Source of the DNA: Pohlia nutans
Lineage: Eukaryota > Streptophyta > Bryopsida > Bryales > Mniaceae
Direction of reading: 5' to 3'
Length of the DNA: 64,000 nucleotides
Assembly: GCA_022496805.1 (NCBI GenBank)
Contig: CM040086.1
Span: 1,242,501-1,306,500, forward strand
Positions 1 to 11,829 of the stretch are shown in pieces. The first letter of the stretch is position 1. Each line of letters opens with the position of its first letter. The notes beneath the pieces are model-generated. The model had not been told where the DNA came from. It saw only the letters and a list, made by a program, of their open reading frames with translations, and ran no database searches. A program made the position numbers and the translations under genes.

Positions 1-214
1 TTTTATTCTAGTGACACCTAGACTATTTTGTGGATTACAACCAATGTCTAAGCAACACATGACAAAATAAGTTTTGTCAAACCAAAAATAATTATATTTT
101 AACAAACCTATAATGCATGTACGGTACAATTGATAGCACACCATTCTACAAAATTAGATACAATTGATATCACAGCATTTCTAAAAAATTAAGTACACTT
201 TTGAGTTGTTTCTT

Positions 215-989
215 TTAACCCCTAAAAGCTTGAGGGGTATTGGACAAAATATAAATGTATCAGAATATATGCCTTCCATATCTTTGATGAAGTTTTGTTA
301 ACCCTTAAACAACAATGCCAACCCCACGGGCTTGGTTTTAGTTTGGGAGAATCTTGCTCATAACTTCTACACCATTACACCAAATGGGGTTTTTAAAATT
401 CCAAACCGAGCACCTTAGAGAGATCTATATTTCTTTAGAATAAAGCTAAAGTAAATTAAACACAGAATCATGCTTAAAATGGAATTTAAAAGAGATTTTG
501 GGTGTGGTATCAGGAAAGGAATTGTCGTTTAAGGGTTAAAAAGACAAAATGTAGATCATCATCTCTACAACTTATCCATATGGTCAAGCTTCCAAATGAA
601 ACTTTGGATTTTTTTTAAAGAATTTAAAAGCATTAACCTTTGAATATTTGTATAAATTATAATTTTTGATTTAGAGTTTAAAATTTAGAGTGATTATTTA
701 AAGTTGGTTTATCTATTGTAAACTTCAAAAAGACAAAAAAAATTATGGAGGAAACATCATTACTTTCTCCAAATAGCAAATTTTACAACAGCAAGACAAT
801 ATTAAGGTGGTTTACTTTCAAAAATTCTCCCCACTAGAATTATACTCGGATTTACATAATTCAAACTGTGTTAGAATGTAGACTTGATGTGATATTTTTA
901 AAATATAAATTTTTTTTCAAAAACTTTTTCCAGGCAACCCATTAAAAATGGGCAACGACTAGAAAATGGTATCCTAGCTTAGGGGTTAA
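215..989. mobile_element. TTAA-flanked MITE (family A) with a nested TTAA MITE
   Basis: The element begins TTAACCCCTAAAAGC and ends AGCTTAGGGGTTAA, so it has inverted ends and TTAA at both borders. Its interior matches the uninterrupted copy at 3423-3971 and an inverted copy at 13896-14414. A second MITE (298-539, family D) sits inside it and has relatives at 50894-51123. No coding capacity is visible. The TTAA target with ends starting CCC is the piggyBac-type arrangement; Kolobok elements also use TTAA, so the superfamily is inferred. Confidence 0.75.
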
Positions 990-1095
990 GTAAAAAGCAT
1001 ATAATTAGTTGCACAGTTTAGATATCTACAGTCCAATTGAAACTATGAAAAACAAAATAAACCTGATTGAAATTTGTGAATTTTCCAACACCCCC

Positions 1096-2031
1096 TTAAC
1101 CCTTTGGTGCCCAGCAGACCACATTATGGTCACTGCGACGTTCGGAATGCAAATAGAAGAGAATCCGTGAAGAATTGGAACTTCAGTTTTGAAGTTCAGA
1201 TTATGCCATATACATTACACACCTTCCAGACAAAAAATATTTCAATTTGGAATTGTACAACTATCAAAATACCTATCATCAAAACGCAAAAATACTGCAA
1301 ATACTTGAAAATACAGTAAATACTTACAAATACAACACATGTATTATGCAGTATTTCTTGTGTTTGGAAGTTTGTTATCTTGTTTTATTTTTTTGAATCG
1401 TGTTCTCTTCTTCATCTTCCATTAGTGTGTCTAATCCGATCTTGACTAATGTACCCACCCCTGTCAATTTTCAACGTATAAAACTTTGTCCTAAGCGTAT
1501 ATGGATAAGTCACTTTTACTTATAAAATTCACAATAATTATGTGTGAGTCTATTCTTGACATGAAAGATTGCAACGGAGAGGTGTTGACATAGGGCATAG
1601 TAACACGCAATTCGCTATTTATGCACTTGGCCAAGTGCGTTCATTTCATGAGCAAATCGTGCTTAAAAAATTTGTGTAAAAAGCTATCTAAAAAACAGCG
1701 ATTTTGTCTTTCTACAAATCACTTACATTGTAAACAAATAATTATTTTAATAATTTTTTATTCTCATCTTTATCTTTTCTTTTATCTTTTCTTTTTTTTA
1801 TCTTGATTTCTTTCTCGTCTTCTTTCTTGTCTTCTTTCTTGTCTTCTTTTTGTCTTTCTTCTTGTCTTCCTTTTTGTCTTCGTTGTCTTTTTTTTCTTCT
1901 ACTTTTTCTTCAGTTGTGGCTGCTGAACCCTAAACAATGGGAGCAAACCAAAAAAAAAAAAAAAAGTTTTTTTTTTTTTTTTTTTTTTGAGTTGGCCGTG
2001 GGGTGCTGCTGAACCCTGCATGGCAGCCGCC

Positions 2032-2062
<31 letters not shown>

Positions 2063-2138
2063 TTTTGCCCTTTTTCTTGGCCGTGGGGTGCTGCTGAACC
2101 CTGAATGACAGCTGCCCAAAAATTAAAAAAAAATTAAA

Positions 2139-2174
<36 letters not shown>

Positions 2175-2266
2175 CTTCCTCTTCTTTCTTGTTTAGGGCT
2201 CATGAACCCTAAAAAAATTTAGGGTTCAGCCGCCGGCGGCTGAACCCTAAACGGCCGGAGAAAAAA

Positions 2267-2298
<32 letters not shown>

Positions 2299-3366
2299 AA
2301 AAGTTTTTTTTTTTTTCTATATTTAGGTTACTGATGGCTGAGGGTGCGCGGCCGCGCACCCTCAGCCTCTTTTATCCTCTCTCCTCTCCCTCTCTCTCCA
2401 TCCCTCTCTCTCCATCCCTCCCTCTCCATCCCTCCTTCTCCATCCCTCCCTCTCCATCTCTCCCTCTCCATCCCTCCCCTCTCCTCATATATATAGGGGA
2501 GAGGAGAGGTCTCTCTCATTCTTGAACTCCTTCTCCCTCCCCTCACCTCTCCCCTATATATATATATGAGGAGAGGGGAAGGAGAAGAAGAGGAAGAAGA
2601 GTCTTTGGGTGCGCTGCCGCGCACCCAGCGACTAAAAATAGTAATTTTAAGAAAAAGTCAAAAAAGTCAAACAAAAAAGTTTTTTTTTTTTTTTTTTTTT
2701 TTTTTTGGTTTGCTCCCATTGTTTAGGGTTCAGCAGCCACAACTGAAGAAAAAGTAGAAGAAAAAAAAGACAACGAAGACAAAAAGGAAGACAAGAAGAA
2801 AGACAAAAAGAAGACAAGAAAGAAGACAAGAAAGAAGACGAGAAAGAAATCAAGATAAAAAAAAAGAAAAGATAAAAGAAAAGATAAAGATGAGAATAAA
2901 AATTTATTAAAATAATTATTTGTTTACAATGTAAGGGATTGAAGAAAGACAATAATCGTTGGTTTTTTAAAAATAAAAGTTAGACAAATAAAATCATGCG
3001 CTCGGGGACGAAGTGCATGATTATATAGCCAAGTGCGTAAATAGCGAATTGTGTGTTATAGCTGAACTTCTTTACTTTTAATTTTGAAAATTTAACCCAA
3101 ATTCTATTTGACTTTAAAGTCACACACTCCCCAAAATCTCATTTTTGAGCGTGCATTATACAGTTCAAATACATACTATAATCTTCCAATCCCACCATTG
3201 GATGATTCTCAAATTTTAATAAAATGTGTGCTCTCCAGTTGAGAATAGAATTGTACGGCTACTTTCTAATTTAATCCATTCTATTTCAGGTAGTCTCAAT
3301 CACAGTGGGAAAAACCACTGAAATCCAATGCTCCCTGCTACAGTACCCTGGGCACTAAAGGGTTAA
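1096..3366. mobile_element. TTAA-flanked MITE carrying the 1601-3058 hairpin element
   Basis: The outer ends TTAACCCTTTGGTGCCCAG and CTGGGCACTAAAGGGTTAA are inverted repeats with TTAA at both borders. Most of its length is an internal hairpin element (1601-3058). The rest is AT-rich, with no credible ORF. Confidence 0.7.
1601..3058. mobile_element. Foldback (long hairpin) element, 1.46 kb
   Basis: The ends TAACACGCAATTCGCTATTT and their complement near 3038-3058 are inverted, and TAG at 1598-1600 is repeated at 3059-3061 as a likely 3-bp target duplication. The arms at about 1715-1960 and 2700-2948 are near-perfect reverse complements over more than 230 bp. They are CT-rich on the left and GA-rich on the right. 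The centre holds further short hairpins: a GGGTGCGCGGCCGCGCACCC core near 2341 and a related one near 2607. Long A and T runs and a polypyrimidine tract (2369-2480) fill the rest. The ORFs in it are low-complexity artefacts. Confidence 0.75.
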
Positions 3367-3422
3367 AGGAAGTTTAATTATGTACTAATCATATTACAAT
3401 GTTGCAAATGAAACCATGGTGT

Positions 3423-3971
3423 TTAACCCCTAAAAGCTCGAGGGGTATTGGACAAAACATAGATGTGTTATAATATGTGCCTTCCATATGTTTGATGAAG
3501 GTTGGTTCAATAGACAAAATGTAGAGTATCATCTTTACAAATTATCTGTACGGTCAAACTTCCTAAATAATCTTTAGATCATTTTTTAATGAATTTAAAA
3601 GCATTAACCTTCGAAAATTTGTATAAATTATAATTTTCAATTTTAGAGTTCAAAATTTAGTACGATTGGTTAAAGTTGGGCTATCTATCGTAAACTTCAA
3701 AAAAGCAAGAGAAACGATGGAGGAATCATCATTACTTTCCCCAAATAGCAAATTTTGTAACACTATGACAATGTTGAGGTGATCTACTTTGAAAATTTCT
3801 CCCGGGTGGAGTTTAACTCGGATTGCCATAATTCAAATTGGGTTGGAAAGTAGACTTGATGTAGTATTTTAAAATATTTTTTATTTTTTCAAAAAATTAT
3901 TTTTTTGTTCCGGGCAGCCCATTTTTCCGGGCAGCGACCAGAAAATGGTCGCTCGGAAGCTTAGGGGTTAA
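3423..3971. mobile_element. TTAA-flanked MITE (family A), uninterrupted copy
   Basis: It runs from TTAACCCCTAAAAGCTCGAG to AGCTTAGGGGTTAA. It is the best-preserved copy of the family also seen at 215-989 and, inverted, at 13896-14414. It is noncoding. Confidence 0.75.
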
Positions 3972-3985
3972 GTGGGACAGAGGAG

Positions 3986-5200
3986 GGGTGACGTTAAAGG
4001 TATCCCATCGAGCCATTTCGGGGCTCCATTCTCAAGCGAGCCAATTTAAATCCTAACGCCCACAGTCTATCGTCCAAGCTTTGTCGGCAGGCCCCGCTGG
4101 ACAAAAGTCCAAACTTTGTTGGCGGGCTCCACCGGATGAACGGATGGAAGTCGGAACGGACATCTCTTCATTAGGCCGTTGACGACGACGAAGACAAGCG
4201 ACTACGGAGATACACTTTTGCATAGAACACTTATAAAGAACACTTCTAAAGAACGCTTTTGATGCATGTTGGAAAGTGTTCTGCCGAAAACTGTGGATCC
4301 TGAAAAAGGTTTTGAGACAAAATTTTATATGTTCTAATGACGTCGAAGAACACATTGCATTACGTTTGTAAGAACACTACAAGCACAGTGTTCTGCCGGA
4401 AATTGTGGATCTTGGAAATCTGAGATTTCAAATATGTTCTAATGGCGACGAACACTTTGCGTTACATTTGTAAGAACACTACAAGCACAGTGTTCTGCCG
4501 GAAATTGTGGATCTTGGATATCTGAGATTTCAACTATAAATTGGTCTACTCTTAATATGCTCTTTTTCTTCTGTCTTTGTCTTTGTATATCTACCTACCC
4601 CTTTCTTGCTCTTCACCTTGTTATTCTTCCTTTGCTTCCATAAATGTTGCTTAAGGGTTTTAGGATTTCGTGTTTGAGCTCTATATTCATTAAAATTTAA
4701 AGTTTAAAGTTTAGGATGTTAGAAGTTCATGATTCATGTTGTAGGTTTAGGGTCATTTTCAGATTCCTACTTGGGTTTAGGGTTTGAAGATCAAGATCCA
4801 TGTTGGGTTTAGGGTTCATTTTCAAAATCCACCTTGGTTTAAAGTTCAAAATGCATGTTGACAGTAAGATTCATTTTTTGAATCCACCTTGGGTTTAGGG
4901 TTCAGGATTCATGTCGACGGCCAGATTCATTTCCAGAATTCATTTTGGGTTAAGGGTTTGAAATTCAAGGTTCAAAAGTTGTCTCAAAATTCGTCTCAAA
5001 CTTTAAAAAGAAAATTGGGGTTCAGGGTTCCAATTCAAAGGTTTTTCTTTTAGTAATGAACCCTAAACAAAACACATGAACAAGAACATAACATTGGGAC
5101 AAGAACAGAACACATGAACAAGAATAGAGCACATGAACAAGAATAGAGCCTTGAGAATAGAGCCCTGAAATGGCTAGATGGGGTACCTTTAACGTCACCC
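3986..5200. mobile_element. Inverted-repeat element of ~1.2 kb with telomere-like internal repeats
   Basis: The ends GGGTGACGTTAAAGGTA (about 3986) and TACCTTTAACGTCACCC (to about 5200) are inverted repeats that extend through an AGCCATTTC block. Inside, 4346-4520 holds a ~95-bp direct repeat around AAGCACAGTGTTCTGCCG. Region 4640-5060 is a degenerate array of ~65-bp units each with GGGTTTAGGG, a plant telomere-like motif. The 100-codon minus-strand ORF at 4053-4355 resembles nothing I know. No target duplication was identified. Confidence 0.55.
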
Positions 5201-5201
5201 T

Positions 5202-5744
5202 TTAACCCTTAAATGTCCTCACCTATTCTGTAAAAGTCAAATCACTACAAATTGCATACTTGAAATATCACATTGGATGATTTATAATTTTTCATTGATA
5301 GTCATCAGCTTTATGAAGGTATAACAAAAATTTCAACACGATTAGAAGATATTTTGAATTTTTACAAATTTTATTATGTAAACAGGATAAAAATTCAAAA
5401 TAAATATATTTTTGTCAAATTTAATCTGAAAAAATGTATTTAAAGTAGATAAAAGTTACATTGACAAGTAGTAAAAATATGAAAGTGAAGAAAATAAAAG
5501 AGACCTATGATTGGAGCATCTTTAGAAAGCCCTTTGTATTTTGGACACTCAAATTGCAAATTTCTCAACGGTGGGAAAACTTCAAATGAAGTCTATTATC
5601 CAATCCCAAAGGTCAAAAGATGTATCATAACTTAACTTAAATATCTAATAAAAACACCAACTACAATAAAGCTTAAACACTTGATTTTTGGACGTTTGAC
5701 CAAAAATCAAGCATAATGTGGTTGATTGGGCACTTAGGGGTTAA
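5202..5744. mobile_element. TTAA-flanked MITE
   Basis: It starts TTAACCCTTAAATGTCCTCA and ends GCACTTAGGGGTTAA. Its left end resembles that of the 35861-36425 element (both read GTCCTCAC). It is AT-rich and noncoding. Confidence 0.6.
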
Positions 5745-5749
5745 GTAAT

Positions 5750-6190
5750 CTTTTATACAATACAGCTCGGTTTGTCTCACTCAACCGTTCCACGCTGGAA
5801 TCCGTCGAGGAGACAACCCAAGCTCAATGTGCTCAATGGCAGGTCCCACTAGTGTACAAATATGTCAGGACTGTTTATACACTACCTGCGTCTAGAAAAA
5901 TACATTCACTAGACTTTTTTCAGTCACTTCCAATCTATTATACAATACAGCTCGATTTGCCTCATTCAACCATTCCGCACTGGAATCCGTCCTGAGTCTA
6001 GAAAAATACATTCATTAAACTTTTTTCAATCACTTCCAATCTATTATACAATACGACAATTCCGCACTGGAATCCGTCGAGGAGACAACCCAAGCTCAAT
6101 GTGCCCGGTGCGGAATTCGTCGAGGAGACAACCCAAGCTCAATGTGCACCAAGCTCAATGTGCACCAAGCTCAATGTGCACCCGGATCGA
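5750..6190. repeat. Imperfect tandem repeats
   Basis: Three partial copies of a block containing TATACAATACAGCTCG and CTGGAATCCGTCGAGGAGAC start near 5755, 5940 and 6050. Near 6130-6180 the short unit CAAGCTCAATGTGCAC is repeated about four times. No gene is supported here. Confidence 0.6.
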
Positions 6191-6212
6191 CTTTGCATTG
6201 CACATTTATACG

Positions 6213-6634
6213 TAAGGTGGTTACCCCATTCCCAACTGAATAAGAAATACGCATATGAGGCATTGATATTATTTAGAATTTTTATTTTTTAGAGGTAGGC
6301 AAGAAGAAATAGATTCCAACACAAGTTGAAACATAATTTTTGAATGAAGAATGAATTAGTTACAAATTTTCAAAGTTGAAGTATGACGCATCCCATTCAC
6401 GTCATATAGGTACACCTCTTTTTGTTTAAAGGAGATTTGTATTGCACACACTAAAGATGCTTGAACCAACAACAACAAACCCATAACCACACTTACATAT
6501 ACTAAAACCAACAAGAGAGAACCCATTACCAACTGTAACTCATACTACAACCAACACCATTACAGCATTGATAGCACATAATGCCCCTAGCTGTTGGTAA
6601 AAGGAGCCAGTTGGGAATGGGGTAACCACCTTAA
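6213..6634. mobile_element. MITE with GGTGGTTACCCC inverted ends, copy 1
   Basis: The left end AAGGTGGTTACCCCATTCCC and the right end GGGAATGGGGTAACCACCTT are inverted repeats. The interior matches the copy at 39560-40127. It lies ~430 bp beyond the stop codon of the H+-pyrophosphatase gene. The flanks are TA or TAA, so the target duplication is ambiguous. Confidence 0.75.
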
Positions 6635-7064
6635 CCCAATTACTTTAGGGTTGATTTTCTTCCAAATCATGTAAAGTCCACACAAGAAATCTTGTTTTTA
6701 CAGGTAAGGATTCTATTTACATGTGAGTATTTGGAAGTCAGTATACCGACATAACTGTTATACAACAGAAAAAACCGACACTTGAGGAAACGAGGCGCAG
6801 TATCTTTACCAATTACTTGCAAGAAGTCAGAACATAATACCCAATGTCGTGGTACTGGGGCACCAATTCCCACCGGAATAAGAATACGAGCGTGTTCACT
6901 AAACACGCTCACCAAACTACGCTTGCTATAACTATCCTCAACAGTAAGGCCCTCTCCCCATTCCCCAAAACAAAATGCTCTGAATACTGTCCTTACAAAA
7001 TTAAGCCACCGGCGATGCCTTCCACATGCACGTGTACCGACACACCGACTACACACAGCCACGT

Positions 7065-10000
7065 CTAAGTCCAGATGCGGAACAACCACCCTCCGTTGGC
7101 TGCAAAGAATGGTGCGAACACCAGCGACTCCACGGCCATCAGCTTGATCAAAATGTTCAGAGATGGCCCCGATGTATCCTTCAAAGGATCTCCCACTGTG
7201 TCTCCGATCACGGCTGCCTTGTGGGCGTCTGACCCTTTGGGACCCAGCGATTTTGCATGCTCCGAGTTTCCAGCCTGCAACACAAAACGGCCAACCTATC
7301 AGGAATCCTGCCTGCCAAACGTGCCTTCCAGCAACAACTATTTCCAAGACAGAACCCCTTCCCGTATTGCCAAGCGCTACTCACGTCACGAAACGAGGCA
7401 CTGCCACCTACACCAATTCAAATGTGTAAAAGACTCATTACCTCGATGTACTTCTTGGCGTTATCCCAGGCACCTCCGGTGTTGGATGCAGAGATGGCAA
7501 TCTGCCACGGACAATTCACAAGTCAGATACTTAACCTACCGTTGATTGACCCCCGGAAACATCACATCAGTGCCAAATATACTTCAAATTGGAACCCATT
7601 TCCACCCATGCTCAATTGGAGAGGGACCAACAGCACACTATTGCAGGACAACGACTTACCTGGACACCAGACACCAAAGCACCCGCCAAAAGTCCTGCCA
7701 GTGTCTCCACTCCGAACAAAGTGCCCACGATCAGTGGGGTCAGCATCACCAGAGCGCCGGGAGGAATCATCTCCTTGATGGAAGCATCCGTCGAGATTTG
7801 CACACATCTCTTGTAGTCTGGCTTCGTCGTGCCCTCCATCAAACCAGGGATGGTGCGGAACTGCCTCCTCACCTCCTCCACCATCGCCAACGCAGCCTTT
7901 CCCACGCTCTTCATCGTCATTGCTGAGAACCAGTATGGCAGCATGGCACCCACAATCAAACCCACGAACTCCTTAGGCTGGATCACATCCACGCTGGCAA
8001 TTCCGGCTCTGCTCACGTACGCTCCAAACAACGCCAGGGAAACCAGCGCAGCTGATCCAATGGCAAAGCCCTGCAACCACACCCAAAAACATATTAATCA
8101 TCCAAAATGCACATGTGTAGCTCAGACTCGGCAACTCTCATGTGGTGACCCCGAGAAACTATCCCACCGCAGGAAAACCAGATCCCAAGCTACCACACCT
8201 GCGAGGACTTGGCAGCTTCACCACACAGACGCTGGCATTTGTCTACCAAGTACATCTCACATTCTCATTGCACAAATACATCATGGTTGGTACCCAGCAC
8301 CTTTCCAATGGCGGCTGTGGTGTTGCCCGCCGCATCAAGGGCATCTGTCCTCTCACGAACCTCGTGGCTCATGCCAGCCATCTCTGCAATACCTCCGGCG
8401 TTGTCACTGATGGGGCCGTAAGCGTCGATAGCCAGTCCCGTCGCCAATGTGCTCAGCATGCCTAGCGCAGCCACGGCAATACCGTACATGGCAGCCAAAC
8501 TGTAACTCAAGTAGATAGCGGCAGCGATGGCGAACACAGGAATGATCACAGACTTGTACCCCAGGGCCAGTCCGAAGATGATGTTGGTAGCTGCTCCAGT
8601 CCTGCATGAATCTGCAACGTCTTGCACAGGCCTGAAATGCACGCACAGATCATCAATGCATCAGTATCCAAAAAAAACCCACACCACTGCACTGCTTCGT
8701 CACCATGCAACTGTTCAACGACCACCACACTTGGCTGGTCATCACACCTTGTCTATACCACGCAAACAACCTCATTCAAATGACTGCACAAACTTACTGG
8801 TAGGCATTGCTGGTGAAGTACTCCGTCACAAATCCGATGATCAGACCAGCCCATAGTCCTGACCCCACACAGAAAAAGATGTGCCTGCATGTCCAACACG
8901 TCATTTGCACAACATGTCAGTCCAGGAATACCACATCAGAACCTTGCTGCACGCACTTGACTGCCAAAAATTATCACCACGTCAAAAATCCGAGTCCAGC
9001 TTCGAGGTGGAGGCAACTCACCAGTTCTTCACAACCTTCGGCACGTGACCCACCACGTTGATCGTGAACGTCTCAGGCAATGCATACCACGACACCAGGA
9101 AGATGGCACCAGTCATGAAGACGGTGGAAATCACCAACTGCCTCTTCAGAGTCGGCTCAATATCCTTCGTTGCTTTGATCGTGAAAAGGTCCGTCGCAAA
9201 CAGAGTCGTCACCAGGCACACAAAGATACCGGCAGCGCTGATGATCAACGGGAAGCACATGGCCACAAAGTTCCTGTCCGTTCCGAACGACGAGATCGAA
9301 GACACAACAAGGGCAGCGCACGTTGACTCCGCAAAAGACCCGAACAAATCAGCTCCCATACCTGCAATGTCTCCCACGTTGTCTCCCACGTTGTCGGCAA
9401 TCACCTGCACACGTGCAACCGCGCACACTGTCAGCAATTCACATGACCATTGATCTCAACAGGAACCTCAAATACCCAAACCGTCCCACTTGGATACATG
9501 AACAGTCAATAGCGTCACATGCTGTCTAGAGACAAGCCAAAATCTCGATGAACTGTCACAGATGCAGGGCTTCATCGTATGCCAGTTCCTTCTCAGCAGA
9601 CCTTATGCATCTGTATGCCTTTCAAGTGCCTCAACAGCCAGGAACGTCGTCAGTGGACCGCATTTTCGACCTCACTCCCAAAGAAAGACAGCATTGAATG
9701 ATGTGTGGCTTCAGATAGTGTCGGGATGTCAGCATCGACTGTGCCTCAAATGGTACGGACAATTTGCATCATCACAAGCCAATCACCTACGCACAAGCAT
9801 TCACGAACTCGCAAAGTCTAGAAGTGACTATGACCAATACACCCAAGCAGAGTAAATACCGGAGAGGCACTTACAGCTGGGTTCCTGGGATCATCCTCGG
9901 GGATGTTCTGCTCGATCTTTCCGACCAAATCCGCGCCCACATCGGCAGCCTTGGTGTAGATTCCGCCGCCCACACGTCCAAACAGAGCCACGGCCGACCC

Positions 10001-11206
10001 GCCCAACCCGTACCCGGTGATGGCTTCGTACAGACCCACCCAGTCGTCGCCGAAGTAGAGCTTGAACGCCAAGATGGTCAGGAACAACACCAGCAGCCCG
10101 TTGGCGGCCAGCAAGAAGCCCATCACGGATCCGGATCGGAAGGCCACGATGAAAGCCTTGCCGACGCCCCTGCGAGCCTCCAGAGTGGTCCTCGCGTTGG
10201 CGTATGTGGCGATGCGCATGCCCAGGTACCCGGACAGGGTGGACGTCACAGCGCCCAAGATGAAGGCCACGGTGCTGAAGAAGGCGTTGGCGATGGACGA
10301 GGGGCACGACTGCGCCGGGTCGTAATCGCATGGCTGCCTGTCGAAGCTGAAGCCTCCCACGGACGCCAGGAACACGAAGATGATCACGGAGAAGATGCCC
10401 ATGAACACGCTCAGGTACTGGTACTCCGTCGCCAGGAACGACTCCGACCCTGCAACCACACATACGATTGGAGAGAGCTGTGTGAAGAAAACCCTCCTTG
10501 AGCTAGGAAATACATTTCAGGGATAAAACCCCCTGAACAGCCAAACCACCGTGCTTCAGATATCGACAGAATGCCCAAACACAGCACTTTTGTCTTGACT
10601 ACCACGCTCTACCTCACACAGATTTCACCGAGAGAGCTCCTGCTCAAATCCAATTAAGTCTCGCCCGATCAAACCAGCTTGTGTTCACAGACGCATTACA
10701 TTGATCCTCGTCACCGCCAAGGGTTTAGCAGAACTAAAACCTATTCACCCGTCACCAATAAACGCAATCAACGAACTCCTGTGCTACCTAATGATTCCTA
10801 TCGAAACCATCACATCGGGAAGACACCAAGTTCCCGATTCTCTCAGAGACAGAACCAGGAACACTGAAAAAAAAAGCAGCAGCACACAACTGAAACCGAT
10901 TTTTCATCGTCACTAGCGCGCAGTTTCTGCTGGAACACATCCTGATGACAAACTTTACAACAGTTTTCAACTTGAGACAGAGTAGTACGCACCCTCGGAG
11001 ATGGCGGCCTGGATCTCCGCGCACTTGGCGACGACGCTGGAGTCATCAATGCCGTCCTCGTCCACATGCATGTAGCCATTGTTGCTGGCGCCGCCTCCGC
11101 CCACCGTCACGCGCGACACGATGTACCACTGCGTCAGGGCGAACAAAATGCCCACCGCGCACGCCGATGGCACAAAGGCCAGCACGAACACGTCCCCCAG
11201 CACCAT
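7065..11206 (-). CDS. AVP1: Vacuolar (type I, K+-dependent) H+-translocating inorganic pyrophosphatase
   Basis: Membrane proton pump that hydrolyses pyrophosphate to acidify the vacuole. Eight exons splice in phase: 11206-10993, 10449-9875, 9404-9022, 8884-8798, 8631-8301, 8070-7660, 7501-7442, 7274-7065, giving 756 residues, the usual plant length. Exon 2 holds the pyrophosphate/Mg site ([13 protein letters not shown]) and EDDPRNPA. Exon 3 has the DNVGDNVGD acidic motif. The end of exon 5 reads GNTTAAIGK, where alanine marks the K+-dependent class (lysine marks the K+-independent one). The last exon has [16 protein letters not shown], the second acidic cluster. Many hydrophobic spans fit a multi-pass membrane protein. 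The ATG at 11206 starts a hydrophobic N terminus matching plant proteins; an in-frame TTG at 11257 lies in the 5'UTR or intron. All catalytic motifs are intact and I see no break. Confidence 0.96.
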
Positions 11207-11720
11207 CGCTCCCACCGTCTCCAGTCCTCGAGTATGCTGCGCCTGCTTAACGATCAAACGATGAGCCCAGACACAAAATTTTCAATACCAAGAAAATATC
11301 TTTACCCGAACACTAGTGCATAAGATCTGTTAAGAAACGATCGGCCGCTACAGAGCGTCACCCCAAAACAGCAAAACCCGGACTTTGACTCATCACGGTA
11401 ACCCTGACAGGCAAGTTTCTGTGAAACTCCGAACGGAAACAATGCAAGGAGAGCGATTTTGCGCGATGAAAGGAATGAAAATGCAAAACAGAAAGGGAGT
11501 AAAAGAGAAGAAAAATACATACACACACACCTGTGAAGATTGGCGGAGCTGGAAACGGAGCGAGGCCGGAACAGAATGACGACAGAGGCAGAACAAGGTC
11601 GTCTTGGCCTCCCCCTGCCCCAACTTCTTTTATTTTCGGGCAGCTCCGTCGGTCTGCCCGGCTCAACCACCGCACAACCCTTGCCTTCATCCTGTCATTC
11701 GTTGCCACTTGCCAGCACGT
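11207..11720 (-). other. 5'UTR, leader intron and proximal promoter of the H+-pyrophosphatase gene
   Basis: A CAG acceptor just upstream of the start codon (about 11247) and a CTTCACAG/GTGTGTGTG donor near 11531 suggest a ~280-bp intron in the 5' leader, giving a noncoding first exon around 11532-11700. A leader intron is an inference from splice consensus only. The exon is GC-richer than the AT-rich DNA that begins near 11800. Confidence 0.5.
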
Positions 11721-11829
11721 GTAGAGTTATCCGTTGCCCCGACTCGACATTAATGCAAGCACTATTCCCTCGTGAAACTAATTTTGGGCACCCTCGGGTC
11801 TTTTTTCGGAAAAAAAAATTGTAAATTTG

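Noticed and set aside
1803..2952. Phe/Leu/Ser-rich and Arg/Glu-rich ORFs
   Set aside because: Low-complexity translations of the foldback element arms and polypyrimidine tracts.
4640..5060. Telomere or interstitial telomere
   Set aside because: TTTAGGG words are isolated within ~65-bp degenerate units, not a continuous heptamer array.
9818..10501. Long ORFs on the plus strand and in a second minus frame over exon 2 of the pyrophosphatase
   Set aside because: Shadows of the GC-rich coding exon; the other minus frame carries the conserved pyrophosphatase motifs.
11207..11257. Extended start for the pyrophosphatase at 11257
   Set aside because: That codon is TTG and lies in or before a likely 5'UTR splice acceptor; the ATG at 11206 gives the expected N terminus.
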